From assembly GCA_013368315.1 (NCBI GenBank), contig JAACJM010000050.1, positions 62,001 through 126,000 on the forward strand: DNA of 64,000 nt, read 5' to 3'. Shown in pieces: positions 13,741 through 25,501 of this stretch (positions within the stretch are counted from its first letter, which is position 1; the number at the start of each line of letters is the position of its first letter). Under the pieces are notes generated by a model. The model was given only the letters and a program-made list of their open reading frames with translations. It was not told the origin of the DNA and ran no database searches. The position numbers were made by a program, and so were the translations under genes. The DNA comes from Tetrapyrgos nigripes. Its lineage: Eukaryota > Basidiomycota > Agaricomycetes > Agaricales > Campanellaceae.

Positions 13741-16125
13741 TCAGGCAATTCCAGCAGCAAGCAGTAATGCTTCAAAGTTGGGTGTACCCAGACCGGTGAT
13801 CTAGAAATGTTGGACTTCAGAGATTTTTTTTGATGATATAAGTAGAAAGTTGTACTTACGGGATCCCCTAAAGTAATCGTGCACGAAGATTATTTCTCGG
13901 TCAGATTTGATTTGAACGAGGCAGAGCCACGGAAGTACTCACATCCTTTGGTAGCGTTGAAACCTTCAGTATTACCTGTAGCAGGGGTCAATGAACGGGG
14001 AAGCAATACAGACAACCGAGAAACGAACATCCAGGATTATTTCCGCTCGTAATATCATTGAATATCTGAGGATTGGCGTAGAGGCTGCAAGACATCAGAA
14101 CTGTGTAAACAGGACGATCACTTCATACTCACAAAGGATTCAAATACCCCAAAGGTGGCTTCCCCGCACCAATCAACCTATCATTAACCAACGCAATCAT
14201 ACTCGCAAATATTGGCCCCGAAGCCGACGTTCCCCAAATCTCCGTAAAATTCCCTCCAACGACAATTTGGATATGATTAGCTTGAGTAGAAACGTCTGGA
14301 AAGCCACGCCCACTAGCGTTGAATCGACCTGCGTAGGTGTCTTCCACTCCCGTAGATTCTAGATAAGCAGAAACGAAGGGTTGCTGGAAAGATGGTTGGG
14401 AGAATACGTTGGAGAAACCTCCGCTGCTGAAGTTAGTTGCGACTTCGGGAGAGATGCCTTGGGTACCGCCGACGGAGGTGATATAAGGACAGCCACCGGG
14501 AAGGTGGGGACAAAGGAAGTACAGGTTGTTTCATCTATGCTTAAACAATTAGCAACCCGCCTTACCGAGGAGAGGCGAGAACAACTCACTCCCTGGTATA
14601 GCACCAGAAACGCCTGCATCACCTGAAGAACCTCGTTTATACCACCGCTTCGCTAAGCGGAACCTATCACTCACCAGAGCCAAAGATAAGACTCACACCA
14701 CGCGCAGTGAGAGCCATGTATGCGTCGCAGATACGCCTGGAAGATGCAAGGTACTGTCAGGACCATGTTCACACGAGTATTGCAAGAGTAAAGAAATACA
14801 TACTTCGCCAAGTCAGGACTAATCTCTTCCTCCGTAAATCCATAGCTCATACTAATAACCTGTGGGGGATTGGTTTGATTGGAAATGAACTCCACGACGT
14901 CCAAGAATCCGTGAGCACCATCACATAGAGCACATCCTGCCGATATGAAGGTAGTTGGTACACCGGTAGCGAGGCCCACGGTATATTGAATGTCGAGGTT
15001 CTAAGGAAGGTTGGAAGGAGAGAAATTGGGTATTGCTAAAATAATTGACGGAGAAGAAAACCTACAGCCTCAGATCCAGCCTTATCAGGTCCCTGCGGAT
15101 CTTCTCCTCCAGTCAAGGTTTCCAACGAAAAGGTGGTATTGGGATCCATGTCTGGTCTGTACCTTTCCAGGAATGCATTGAGATCGGCTTTCTACAATTA
15201 AATTCAGTCAAGAGAAAGATAGAGATAAAGGTAAATCCAAATACCTGTGCCCATTGTTGAATAAGCCCCGGGACACCGATTCTGTTACTGGATTGAGTAG
15301 CAGGTGTGTTGGAAATCCTATACAAAGCTTGTAAACACGCCGGAGTAACCTTTCGTCGCGCAGCTCTCGTCGATCACTCCAGAATTAACCTCAGGTTCGG
15401 TCCCATTATCACGAGTTGATCTCTGAGCACGGAGACTTCTCCCATGTGCAGTGACATCTAGCTTGAGGTTACTACCCGAATCTATCCCGAAAGTAACGAT
15501 TGGGTGTACAAGGGAGATATGTTCCACAAGATCAAGTGGGACAGAGTATTCCAAAGCACGAATGATCGTTTCTCCACTGCGTTTATGGAGAAAGGTGTGG
15601 AATTCCGTGCTGAATAGGTCATTGGCTATGGGTACTGGGACAGATAGAGCAAGCCAGTCGCCGGTAGATCCTTTGGATTCGAGAGTGATGGAGGATTCTG
15701 GGACTCCGCTCTCTAGGAGCCAGGTTAATACGATGGATGAGGTAGAAGGATGGGCGGACATGTAGGAGTGGACCTAGAGTTGGGATATTGAATGAGTACT
15801 TCACAAAAGAAGAATGAGACTTTACCTCCTCAGCAGTGAGATGTTTTCCGTATTGTGTTCCGCCAGGTGTACTAACATCAAACAAGGCTTGTTCCAAACC
15901 ACTTCTGTTGTTTGGTTGGAGACCGATTTTGAGCTGAAGAATTGTGTCTTCGTGAGGAGCACCTATTCCGGCAAAATGATTGGGTATAATGTCGCGCCTT
16001 TCGCGCAATACGGAAACTCTCTTCGCATGAGCAATGGAAGAATACGTGACTGGCCCAGACGCAATGACGGTATATAGAGCAAGAGAAGCGTATAGAAGGA
16101 AGGAAGCCCTGACAACGGGCGCCAT
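13741..16125 (-). CDS. sedolisin (tripeptidyl-peptidase, S53), frameshifted
   Basis: Secreted acid serine-carboxyl protease. MAPVVRASFLLYASLALYTV starts at 16125 and looks like a signal peptide. The pro-kumamolisin prodomain follows (LKIGLQPNN, LFDVSTPGGTQYGKHLTAEE, WLLESGVP, STEFHTF, YSVPLDLVEHI). The S53 catalytic part has QALYRISNTPATQ, the Glu/Asp pair in EANLDIQYTVGLA, the oxyanion Asp in FGSGDAGV, and the nucleophile Ser in WGTSASGPIFA. It ends with the calcium-site region ITSGNNPG...GWDPITGLGTPNFEALL. Such enzymes clip tripeptides or oligopeptides outside the cell at low pH. Two one-base shifts are seen: an extra base near 15349-15350 (before CLQALYR) and a missing base near 14496-14500 (before GGCPYITSVGG). 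About nine short introns were placed by frame. It is either a recent pseudogene or carries sequence errors. Confidence 0.8.
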
Positions 16126-16180
16126 GATGTACGAGAGTACGAGAGGAATGTGAGGATGAAGCGGGCAAATGGAAGAGAAC

Positions 16181-16353
16181 GAGTTGCAGGCTGTTGCTTA
16201 ATATAGCCCTGATTTGAATGGCAGTGGAGTAGAAGAATTGGGTAGACCCTGGTAAACCAAGTGAAAGAGAAAGAGTTGCAGGCTGTTGCTTAATATAGCC
16301 CTGATTTGAATGGCATTAGAATGGAAGAATTGGGTAGACCTGGTAGACCAAGT
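16181..16353. repeat. 92-bp direct repeat in the protease promoter
   Basis: Two near-identical copies (16181-16262 and 16273-16353) start GAGTTGCAGGCTGTTGCTTA and continue through ATATAGCCCTGATTTGAATG. On the minus strand each carries a TATATTAAG element; the nearer one is about 75 bp upstream of the protease ATG, so the likely core promoter is duplicated. Confidence 0.75.
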
Positions 16354-16359
16354 ATGACA

Positions 16360-16718
16360 ACGATCAACTCCTCAGACTGCTTACTGTATGAAGCAATCAA
16401 CGCCAACTGTGTAGTCGGTAAGTGAGAATGACTGGTGTTGCGGATCCGGAAAACTTACCACACAATAAACTCGAGAATATACAGCTGACCGCCCACAGGT
16501 CAAGCGCCTTCGCGCCGAGAGGAGAATCGACGCGATACGACACCATGAGGAAGCGTGAGCTATAAATAAACGCGTCGAAATCAGAAAATATTATGTAAAT
16601 AAGATAGTTCGGCGTAGTTCTGGATGGCCGGTGAAGTTTGCTGAGTGCGGTAGTCTCCACCAAGTCTCCCCTTTCTGCGTTCGGTGCCCCGCTGGTAACC
16701 AGCTTGAGTGCGAATGGG
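16360..16718. other. spacer before the segmental duplication
   Basis: No coding exon was recognised. It separates the protease promoter from the first unit of the hydrolase-containing tandem duplication. Confidence 0.35.
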
Positions 16719-17067
16719 TTGAGCTACAGAATAGAATGGGTCAGGTGTGTATAGAAGCACCTAGAAATTTACCAACAGTACCTTTGCACTCAGCCAGCTG
16801 AGTACTTATGACGAGAATTTATAAAGCACTGAGAAAATCCCGAACTTCATTATTTCATAGTTGCTAAACCAAGATTTCTAGGTCTTTCGCTATATGCTTG
16901 AAACACCTCAACATCTAGTAGACCCTGTACTTAAATAACCAAGATGAATGACGGAGGCGAGGAGTCATTTGTGCTGAGCTTTCTTTTTCCTGGCCGAATC
17001 GCACTTAGCCTTTAGGTGATCTTTGGAACGCGTTCATATGACTTCAATGTTCCTTGCCCTGCAGTCC

Positions 17068-17092
17068 TTTCGAAGCGAAGAGTGTTATAAAG
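17068..17092 (+). promoter_or_regulatory. core promoter of hydrolase A
   Basis: TTTCGAAGCGAAG (17068-17080) followed by TATAAAG (17086-17092), about 55 bp before the ATG at 17147. The same pair precedes copy B (18747-18770) and copy C (22218-22252), which argues for a conserved promoter element. Confidence 0.6.
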
Positions 17093-17146
17093 AGGGTTTC
17101 CTTGACGTCTAGGGCCCTCTGGCGCTCTCGACCCTATCTCCTCGCA

Positions 17147-18406
17147 ATGCTATCCCTGAAATTCTCGCTCCTCTTCGGACTTCTGTCATTCCCCCATGTA
17201 ACCCACTCTCAAGCTCTTAACGAAGCCCACATCCAAAATAATGTTCAAGGGACACTACACCGTCGAAGTTGGTTCTATGTCGGAGGAGACTATGTTCCTC
17301 AAGGCAACTCAACCGTCGCTCATAGCCAGATTTATGTAGAACATCTCGTGCCAGAAAAGGTTATTCATGAGACGCCCATTGTCATGATACCTGGTTTTGG
17401 GATGACTGGGACGAATTTTCTGAATACACCTGATGGGAGGTTGGGATGGGGAGATTATTTCTTGAGTGAGGGGTTTGAGGTCAGTTCTCTTCAAATCTTT
17501 CATGGAAGGATTGTCTCCTGACAATGTTCACAGCTATTCATAGTTGACCAACTAGCGAGAGCTCGTTCTGCCTACCAAGTCAACGTCGATGGTATCCAAA
17601 CAACCTTTGATACCTCTACCATCGAACTTCGTTTCACAGCTACACAGCGTTTCAACTTATGGCCCAAGGCTTCCTTGCACACGCAATGGCCTGGATCAGG
17701 TGTCGCTGGAGACCCAATTTTCGATAACTTTTTCGCTTCAACTGTACCAGGTTTGGTTTCGGATGAGGAGAGTTCAGTGAAGATGAAGGCGGCTGGATCA
17801 AAGCTGTTGGATCAGATTGGAAAGGTACGATTCATAGACGAGTGCTTTTACCACTCTCACTTACTCGTATCCACCAACCAGCCCATTATTCTTCTTACTC
17901 ACTCTCAATCAGGGCCATATGGCTGGATTCTCGCCGACTCGCGACCTTCCCTCATTAAAACAGTCATTGCCCTTGAACCCACCGGTCCCCCCTTTATCAA
18001 CGCCATCTTTCCACCTCTCACTCCTGCTAGACCGTTCGGTGTCACAGGAATCCCTCTAAATTACTCCCCACCGATTTCTTCCCCATCTGAACTCCGACGT
18101 GAAGTCGTCTTCAACAACACTAGCCTTGGTATCACTTGTTTCAGACAAGCCTCTCCAGCTCGTCAACTGGTTAATATGCTTGGAGTACCCATGGTGGTGG
18201 TTACTAGTGAGAGTTCGTCTCATTCGGAATATGATGGATGTACTGTGGAGTATCTGAAGCAGGCAGGGGTTGACATAGAACATTTAAGATTGGCTGAAGA
18301 CAGGGGAATCAAGGGGAACGGGCATATGATGTTTATGGAGCTGAATGGGTTGGAGATTGCGGAGAAGGTGGTGAGGAGGTGGATTAGGGAGAAATTGGGG
18401 CAATGA
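17147..18406 (+). CDS. secreted alpha/beta-hydrolase, copy A (intact)
   Basis: Three exons (17147-17479, 17534-17824, 17882-18406) give 382 aa. MLSLKFSLLFGLLSFPHVTHSQA is a likely signal peptide, so the enzyme is probably secreted. IVMIPGFGMTGTNFL supplies the oxyanion-loop region, PIILLTHSQSG the nucleophile elbow (Ser in SQS, in place of the usual GxSxG), GWILADSRPSLIKTVIALEPTGPPF the following strand, and GNGHMMFMELNG the likely catalytic His. This is a fungal alpha/beta-hydrolase (esterase-like) family; the substrate is unknown. It is the only intact one of three copies here: B is truncated and C carries a frameshift. An in-frame ATG at 17054 exists, but TATAAAG at 17086 and the signal peptide favour 17147. 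Confidence 0.82.
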
Positions 18407-18825
18407 GAGACTGGAGAAAGGAACTCTGTATCAGTAGATGAAACAAAGGAACGGAAAGAACGCTCTCTCAGGCTCTGTTTCTTCATGACCTTTCTGGCTA
18501 ATATTATACACCACAGAACAGACAGGACTCTGCTTTCCGAACTTGCAAAGGTCTAAGATTTTTAAGTCTTTTGCTATATGCCCGAAGTACCCGACTTTCT
18601 AGATCCCTGTAATTCACCAAGACGAACTTTGACGGAGGTGAGGAACCGTTTGTGTTGAGCTTTCGGTTTCCTGGCCGAATCACATTTAGCCTTTAGGTGA
18701 GTGAGTGATTTTTGGAACGCGTTCAATGTTCCTTGCCCTGCAGCTCTTTCGAAGCGAAGAGTGGTATAAAGAGGTTTTCCTTGACGTCTAGGGCCCTCTG
18801 GCTCTCTCGACCCTATCTCCTCGCA

Positions 18826-19245
18826 ATGCTATCCCTGAAACTCTCACTCTCTTCGGACTTCTGTCACTCCCCATGTAACCCACTCTCAAGCCCTTGACAA
18901 AATCCACATCCAAAATAATGCTCAAGGGACACTACACCCTCGCAATTGGTTTTATGTCGGAGGAGACTGTTGCTCAAGGCAACTCAACCGTCGCTCATGG
19001 CCAGATTTATGTAGAACATCTCGTACTGGAAAGGATTCTTCATGAGACGCTCATTATCATGATACATGATCCTGGGATGACTGGTACGAATTTCCTAAAC
19101 GCGCCCGATGGGAGATTGGGATGGGCAGATTATTTTTTGAGTGAGGGTTTGAGGTCAGTTCTTCTTCAACTCTTTAATGGAATGACTATCTTCTGACGAC
19201 CTTTACAGCTACTCATAACTGACCAACCAGCGCGAGCTCGTCCTC
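18826..19245 (+). pseudogene. alpha/beta-hydrolase, truncated copy B
   Basis: Starts like copies A and C (promoter, then MLSLKLSL) but has lost bases inside the signal peptide and two bases in the GGD-YV region, so exon 1 is split over frames. After the exon 1/intron 1 boundary only about 40 bp of exon 2 (DQPARAR region, near 19209-19245) remains. The nucleophile elbow and His are missing. The region after it shows no hydrolase homology. It is a non-functional remnant of a third copy. Confidence 0.78.
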
Positions 19246-19818
19246 AGTAGCGTGGGCGGATTCTGTTACATATCTTAGATCTACAGAACAGGTAAGTACT
19301 TATATACATGTCCAATAATTTTAGTATAAGCTGAATACATACTCGCTGCGGGCACAAACTGGTAGTTCATCGTCTCTAAGGTAACTTCCAACATTCCAAT
19401 GCGTTTGAATGACTCGAGCGAGTCTTGAACTCTTGTGCTCCAATTTTGTAAGTGAATAAAGAAATGAATGAATGAATGAAATCTACAAATGCAGCCTTCG
19501 GAGCTGCAGCCGGCGGGCACATTAACTTCTATTCTTTTCTTCTTACTTTTCTCTCCGTCGAGTCTCCGGTTATTTCAAGCATGTATTCCATTTGCACATG
19601 CTTCCTTATCCTTATCCGAACCGTCCTTCCTCTTCTTGAAACGATCGGGGGTTGGTCTCATTTGCAATTGTTCGCTGGATCATAAGGATAGCCTTCTTCA
19701 CTCAACTCTGATTCGCCCCAGCTCCTTCTCCCATTGCTTCTGCGCCAATCCGCCTTGATTAGTGAGTCCACAATCGTGAGTTCCCTGCACAAATCACTGA
19801 CGGTTGTCTTTCCTTTAG
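19246..19818. other. spacer and putative 5' region of gene H1
   Basis: Contains a (GAAT)n microsatellite near 19455-19475. From about 19618 there is sequence that recurs upstream of H2 at 24022, including a hydrophobic open stretch PLLLRQSALI ending at a GTGAGT donor. It could be an untranslated or first coding exon; no ATG is shared by the two copies. Confidence 0.35.
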
Positions 19819-20972
19819 TGTTTTTGTTCCCTTTTCCCTTTCCCCCCAACGCGTTTACCGGCCATCCCAATCAGGCATGGGATGATTCTGCTCGGACTTC
19901 GCCCCCACGTCGTGAGACAACTAGTAGCTTCAACTCAAACAAGTCGAATGCAAGTACCTCAGTTCATCAAGCGGTTGCGTGGATTGCAGATCCTAGCCTT
20001 CAGGAAGTACTCCCCAGAATGGATTTAGTTATGCGCGCACATACCTTCCTTCATGATAATTCAGCTCGACGGAAGGAGGTTGTTTCGCGTCAAAGAATGG
20101 TGCAGTGTTTACGAGAGTGAGTATTTTTACTCCACGCTTCTCCCATTCTTCTCTATGGCATTGGTCCACAAGTTTTGTTTGAATCATCACCATGGCCTGC
20201 ACACCCCTATCCGCGTCTAGTTTACTAAACTGGCACTAACTCCTTTACTTTTCATCCTTTTCTCTGGAACAGGGTCGAAGACTCTCTTTGTGTTCTGAGC
20301 CTGTTGTATCAACCATCCAGAGTGGGGTGCCACGTGAAACGGTGGTACCAGTCGCACCTTCATAAGAAAAAGCTCGAGCGGCTGGAGAAGGCTATAAACG
20401 TATGTTGATTCGTTCTATTGCCCTGCTTGACAGTCTGATCTTCCTTTGTGCAGGTTTACCTCGACTGCTTAGACGCCTCTTCCTTCGTGCTACCCTCCTC
20501 TCCAGACTCCGATCACGGCAATCCAGAAACTGCTACATCCTCTGATCGACCTGCTTACCCCACGTCTTCCGACTGGAACTGTTCCGAACTCACTATCCGC
20601 TGCGACGATCTTCCCTCTTTTGACCAGGTCCGCGATCAGGCACACAGCATTGATGAAATGGGTGCTGCTTCCAGTAGGGATTCTGGCATTCAAGGCGTCG
20701 ACTCCCGCAACGCCTTCCCAACTCTACCTTTCAAATTCAGTCCTTGTCACGAAGAATGCCTCGCTGCTAGGATGCCCGTGGCATGGATTGAGACCATCAT
20801 GAATAGGATGAAGGAGGAGCGGTCACCGTATCAATACTTGACCAGGGATGGGCGCAGCCCCAAGTCTGGGCATGGGGCCCCAAGTAGCTCTCGATCGCGT
20901 TCTTGGAGAAGGTGGAAAAAGACACCATCTGAAAAAGGACTCGTATCGTCATCTCATTCGGCAGCAGACTAA
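19819..20972 (+). CDS. unrecognised Ser-rich protein H1 (duplicated family)
   Basis: I do not recognise this family. Exons at 19819-20118, 20273-20399 and 20454-20972 join in frame and are paralogous to H2 (24233-25501). Conserved blocks are HQAV.W.ADP, RAH.FLHDNS.R.KEV.SRQR.VQCLRE, a basic HLHKKKLERLEKAIN helix, YLDC.DASS, DSDHGNPET, PTSSDWN.SELTIR.DD, a Cys cluster FKFSPC.EECL.ARMP and a Ser/Arg-rich tail. No TM segment is seen. The first coding exon is unclear; the first in-frame Met is at 20019. Relative to H2, a five-A run (20932-20936) instead of four shifts the last part, so H1 ends early at 20972; in the other frame the H2-like tail would run to 21036. It lies downstream of a hydrolase gene in both units. 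Confidence 0.55.
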
Positions 20973-21669
20973 TGATTGCCAGTTTGACGAGGTGGATGCG
21001 TTCCTTGCGACGGGAACAAGAAACTCTTCATTATGATTCTGAATACATGTACTATATTGTAGTTGTATGCTTGGATGTAGGTTGTCAGATAGTATAGTCG
21101 TTCTTCGTTACTTATACACCCTCACACCATTTTTCTTCTGTCATCTTCATGTCCCTCCTTACGCTGAATAGCTGTGTTTCTAGATCTCTATATCCTTCTT
21201 CCTGTAATCTTCGAGCTCTCTGATGTGTATTCATAGCCAGACCGTTCATCTTCTCGCACAGCAAATTGCAGTAACATGGATCTGCTGCTGCCGTCGTGCA
21301 TAAAATTGGTATTGGGTGTGAGGCTCAGAGCGTCCGTCCGTTGTCCGTCAAAATGCAAAGTCGGGATGGGTCAATGCCATGCATGAATGATTGAATCGGG
21401 AAAAGAAAAGATACGAGGGACAAGAACAATCAGCCTACAGCACGACAAGGAGCCCAGCGATACATGCAAAGAACAGGACGTGAGAAACCAGGAAAGGGTA
21501 CAAGGGGACGTACTAGACGGTTCCAAAGTTGGTCTTGGAGAGTTTCGAGTTACAAGGAGGGAGGAGGGAAGAAAAGGGGATACTTAAAAATTACAAAGAA
21601 GAAAACGAACTCCAGTTACTCCACTTAAGTTCTGCGCTTGCGCGTATTCAGCGTGCTAGAGTACGAGGG
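20973..21669. other. 3' flank of H1, end of duplication unit 1
   Basis: Non-coding apart from the shifted H1 tail. It recurs after H2 (about 25502-26345), including the AAGGAGCCCA and GACGGTTCC blocks, so the duplicated unit extends beyond the genes. Confidence 0.45.
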
Positions 21670-22293
21670 CGAGTGAGTTGAGCTACAGAATGGAATAAGT
21701 TGATCTTGAATGGTGAAACCAATGCGGCTCTTACCAGCTCTTACCTACAATACCTTCATCATGATCCCAAAGTAGCCAGTGACGAGAAGTCTGCCTCAGC
21801 GGAAATGTAACGTGAAAAAACCCATTGCGAATCCCAAAAAGGAAACGGTCACCAGCCTTCTGAGTTTGTTCTCAGTCTCATGTCTGAACGCTCTTCGAGG
21901 CCGAAGAGCATTCAGTCACGCGGTCTCGCTTCTTCGGCCTCTGACTCCTCATGGCCTTTTGGCTATTATCTGCATACACCACAGAAGAGACGGGACTCCG
22001 CTTTCCGAACTTGATTGAGTTGAAGCTTCGAAGGTCTAAACCGAGATTTCTAGGTCTTCCGCTATATGCTTGAAACACCCCAACTTCACTAGACCCTGTA
22101 CTTAACCAAGATGAATGACGGAAGCGAGGACTCGTTTCTTTTGGGGTTTTGTTTTTCTGGCCGAATCGCTTTGCACTCAGCCTTTATGTGGCGTTCATAT
22201 GACTTCAATGTTCCTTCTTTCGAAGCGAAGACTGGCTAGGGGTGATATAAAGAGGGTTTCCTTGACGTCTAGTCCTCTGGTTCTCTCCTCGCA

Positions 22294-23553
22294 ATGCTAT
22301 TCTTGAAACTCTCACTCCTCTTCGGACTTCTGTCACTCCCCCATGTAACCCACTCTCAAGCCCTTGACGAAGCCCACATCCAAATAATGTTCAAGGGACA
22401 CTACACCGTCGCAATTGGTTCTATGTCGGAGGAGACTATGTTGCTCAAGGCAACTCAACCGTCGCTCATGGCCAGATTTATGTAGAACATCTTGTACCGG
22501 AAAAAGTTCTTCATGAGACACCCATTGTCATGATACACGGTCATGGAATGACTGGTACGAATTTCCTAAACACACCTGATGGGAGATTGGGATGGGCAGA
22601 TTATTTTTTGAGTGAGGGGTTTGAGGTCAGTTTTTCTTCAGCTCTTGCATGGAATGACTGTCTCCTGACGACGTTCACAGCTATTCATAATTGACCAACC
22701 AGCGCGAGCTCGCTCTACCTACCAGATCAACGTTGATGGTATCCAAACAACCATTGATACCTCTATCATCGAACTTCGTTTCACAGCTACACAGCGTTTC
22801 AACTTCTGGCCCAAGGCTTCCTTGCATACTCAATGGCCTGGACCAGGCATTGCTGGAGACCCAGTTTTTGATAACTTTTACGCGTCAACTGTACCTAGTT
22901 TGGATTCGGATGAGGAGAGTTCAGTGAAGATGAAGGCGGCTGGGTCCAAGCTGTTGGATCAGATTGGAAAGGTACGATTCATAGACGAGTGTGTTTGCCA
23001 TTCTCACTTATTCGTATCCGTCAACTAGCCCATCATTCTTCTTACTCACTCTCAATCAGGGACGCATGGCTGGATTCTCGCCGACTCGCGACCTTCCCTC
23101 ATTAAAACAGTTATTGCCCTTGAACCCGCCGGTCCTCCCTTCATCAATGCCGTCTTTCCACCTCTCACTCTTGACAGACCCTTCGGTATCACAGAAATCC
23201 CTGTAAATTACTCCCCACCGATTTCCTCCCCATCTGAACTCCAACGCGAAGTCGTCTTCAACAGCACTAGCCTTGGTATCACTTGTTTCAGGCAAGCCTC
23301 TCCACCCCGTCAACTGGTCAATATGCTTGGAATACCCATGGTAGTGATTACTAGTGAGAGTTCGTATCATTCAGAGTTTGATAGGTGTACTGTGGAGTAT
23401 CTGAAGCAGGCAGGGGTTGATATAGAACATCTAAGATTGGCTGAAGACAGGGGAATTAAGGGGAACGGGCACATGATGTTTATGGAGTTAAATGGGTTGG
23501 AGATTGCGGAGAAGGTGGTGAGGAGGTGGATTAGGGAGAAGTTGAGGGAATAA
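22294..23553 (+). CDS. secreted alpha/beta-hydrolase, copy C (single-base frameshift)
   Basis: Paralogue of copy A with the same three-exon structure (exon 1 22294-22625, exon 2 22680-22970, exon 3 23029-23553). Signal peptide MLFLKLSLLFGLLSLPHV, nucleophile elbow PIILLTHSQSG and GNGHMMFMELNG His motif are all present. Exon 1 is 332 nt against 333 in copy A: the A-run at 22382-22384 has three A where A and B have four, so the frame shifts after about 30 codons. Exons 2 and 3 are undamaged and close to copy A, which points to a very recent inactivation or a base-calling error. TATAAAG lies at 22246-22252. Confidence 0.78.
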
Positions 23554-24232
23554 GGAATACTGGAAATGAAACGTCGTACCTGTAGACAGGTATGTAGACA
23601 AGAAACTTGAAAGGAACTGCGCGACGCGCCGCGCCCTGAGAATTTGTATTTCAGTGTTTCCGCTCTACCCGTCTGCGGCTGCCTACTATCTCTGCCTATC
23701 TGCCAAGAGGGTCAAGACTGAGACTAAGAATGGAAGAACGTGCGATCACCGGGGTGGGTTCTTTTAACAGGCATAGCCTAAAGTGAGGACGATCGACGGA
23801 TTCGGAAAGGATTCCAGTTGTCAAATCTTACTGAGTAAGTTCTCTATGTAGCTCGTCGGGGTGCTTGTGCAACTTCTGCAGTGTATGTACATACAACTGA
23901 ACCTGACAGGCACAGAACCAAGATATACTTGGTCTAAAGCTGCGCTAGTGGCACTTCATGTGAACTAACGCGCCAAGTCGGCTGTAAAACGTTGAAACGT
24001 ATGAACGCCTTTCTGACTCCGAACCGTCCTTTCTCTTCTTGTAATGATCAGTCTCATTTGCACTGCGATCCTGTTCAATATCAAATTATTCCGCTATAAA
24101 GGATAGCGTTCTTCGTTCAGCTCAGACCCGCCCCAGTTCCTTCTGCCATTGCTACTGCGTCAATCTGCTTTGATCAGTGAGTTCCTACTCGCAAATTTTC
24201 GCACAGGTTACTGACGGTCGTCTTTTCTTCAG
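23554..24232. other. spacer and promoter of gene H2
   Basis: No clear coding exon. CTATAAAGGATAG with a TATA box at 24095-24100 lies about 138 bp before the first supported H2 exon and is followed by the PLLLRQSALI-encoding stretch also seen before H1. Confidence 0.4.
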
Positions 24233-25501
24233 TGCTGTTTTTTGCTTTTCCCTACCCCCCCAACGCGTCTGTAGGCCATTCCGATCCGACATGCGATGAG
24301 ACTTCTGCTCTCCTCGCTTCGAGATCCCGTAATCCAATTCGTGACACGACTGGTAGCTCAGAAACAAACGGGTCCTCCGAGAGCTCGAAGTCACTTCATC
24401 AAGCGGTTGTGTGGCTTGCAGATCCTACCCTACCAGATGCTGTCCCCGGAATGGAACTACTAATGCGCGCACATATCTTCCTTCATGATAATTCACCTCG
24501 ATGGAAGGAAGTTTTTTCGCGTCAAAGAATAGTGCAGTGTTTACGAGAGTGAGTATCTTTGTTTGAAAGGGTGCATGACGATCAGTGTCTCGGAGTCCTA
24601 TCCGTGTCTATTCTACTAAAGTAGTACTAACCCCTTTACTCTTCTTTTTCTCTGGAACAGGGTCGAGAACTCTCTTTGTACTCTGAGTCTCCTGCATCAA
24701 TCATCTGGAGCGGGATGCAAGGTGAAACGGTGCTACCAGTCTTACCTTCATAAGAAAAAGCTCGGGCGGTTGGAGAAGGCTATCAACGTATGTCGATCAA
24801 GTTTTATTGACCTGCTTAACTTGAGTGTCTGATCTTTCTCTGTGTAGGTTTACCTCGACTGCGTAGACGCCTCCTCCGTGTCACCCTCTTTTCCGGACTC
24901 TGATCACGGCAATCCAGAAACCGTTATATCCTCTGATCCACCTGCCTATTACCCCACGTCTTCCGACTGGAACCGATCAGAACTCACTATCCGCTCCGAC
25001 GACCTTTCCCCTGGTGGAAATCAGGATCAGGGTCGTGACCAGTTACATAGCATCGACGTAATGAGTGCTTCCAGCAGGGATTCTGGCATCGCCTCCCCTA
25101 CCCTGCCTTTCAAATTCAGTCCTTGCTGCGAAGAATGCCTCACCGCCAGGATGCCTCTGGCGTGGGTTGGGAGCATCATGAATAGGATAAAGGAGGAGGG
25201 ATCACCTTATCAATGCTTGGCGAGGGATGGGCCCAGCCCGAAGTCTAGGCCCAGTGGAGCGCCGAGCACCTCTCGTTCGCGTTCTGGCCGGAGAAGGTCC
25301 AAGAAGACGCAATCTGAAAAGGACTCGTATCATCATCTTACTCGCTCGCAGAGTATTGACTCAGACTCAGACTGCCAGTTTGACGATAAAGAATCCTACT
25401 CAGAGGTGGATGCGTTGCTTGCACGGCGTCGACGGGAACAGGAAAGTCTTTATAATGATTCTGAATACATGTACTATATGTGCTTGTGTGCTTGGATGTA
25501 G
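24233..25501 (+). CDS. unrecognised Ser-rich protein H2 (duplicated family)
   Basis: Paralogue of H1, family not recognised. Exons at about 24233-24550, 24663-24786 and 24848-25501 join in frame. It keeps the blocks described for H1 and a longer acidic/basic tail (SRSGRRRSKKTQSEKD, DSDSDCQFDD, DALLARRRREQE) ending in YMYYMCLCAWM. Substitutions between H1 and H2 are mostly conservative even in the part upstream of the first in-frame Met, so coding very likely extends further 5', but no upstream ATG could be tied to it. With the tail intact, H2 is the better copy of the two. No signal peptide or TM segment was identified with confidence. Confidence 0.6.

Larger units (their letters stand above)
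16719..21640. repeat. segmental tandem duplication, unit 1
   Basis: Unit 1 begins around GTTGAGCTACAGAAT (16719) and ends after the block with AAGGAGCCCA...GACGGTTCC...ACAAAGAAGAAAACGAACT near 21612. It contains hydrolase copy A, a truncated copy B and the unrecognised gene H1. The same order of non-coding and coding blocks recurs in unit 2. Boundaries are approximate. Confidence 0.7.
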
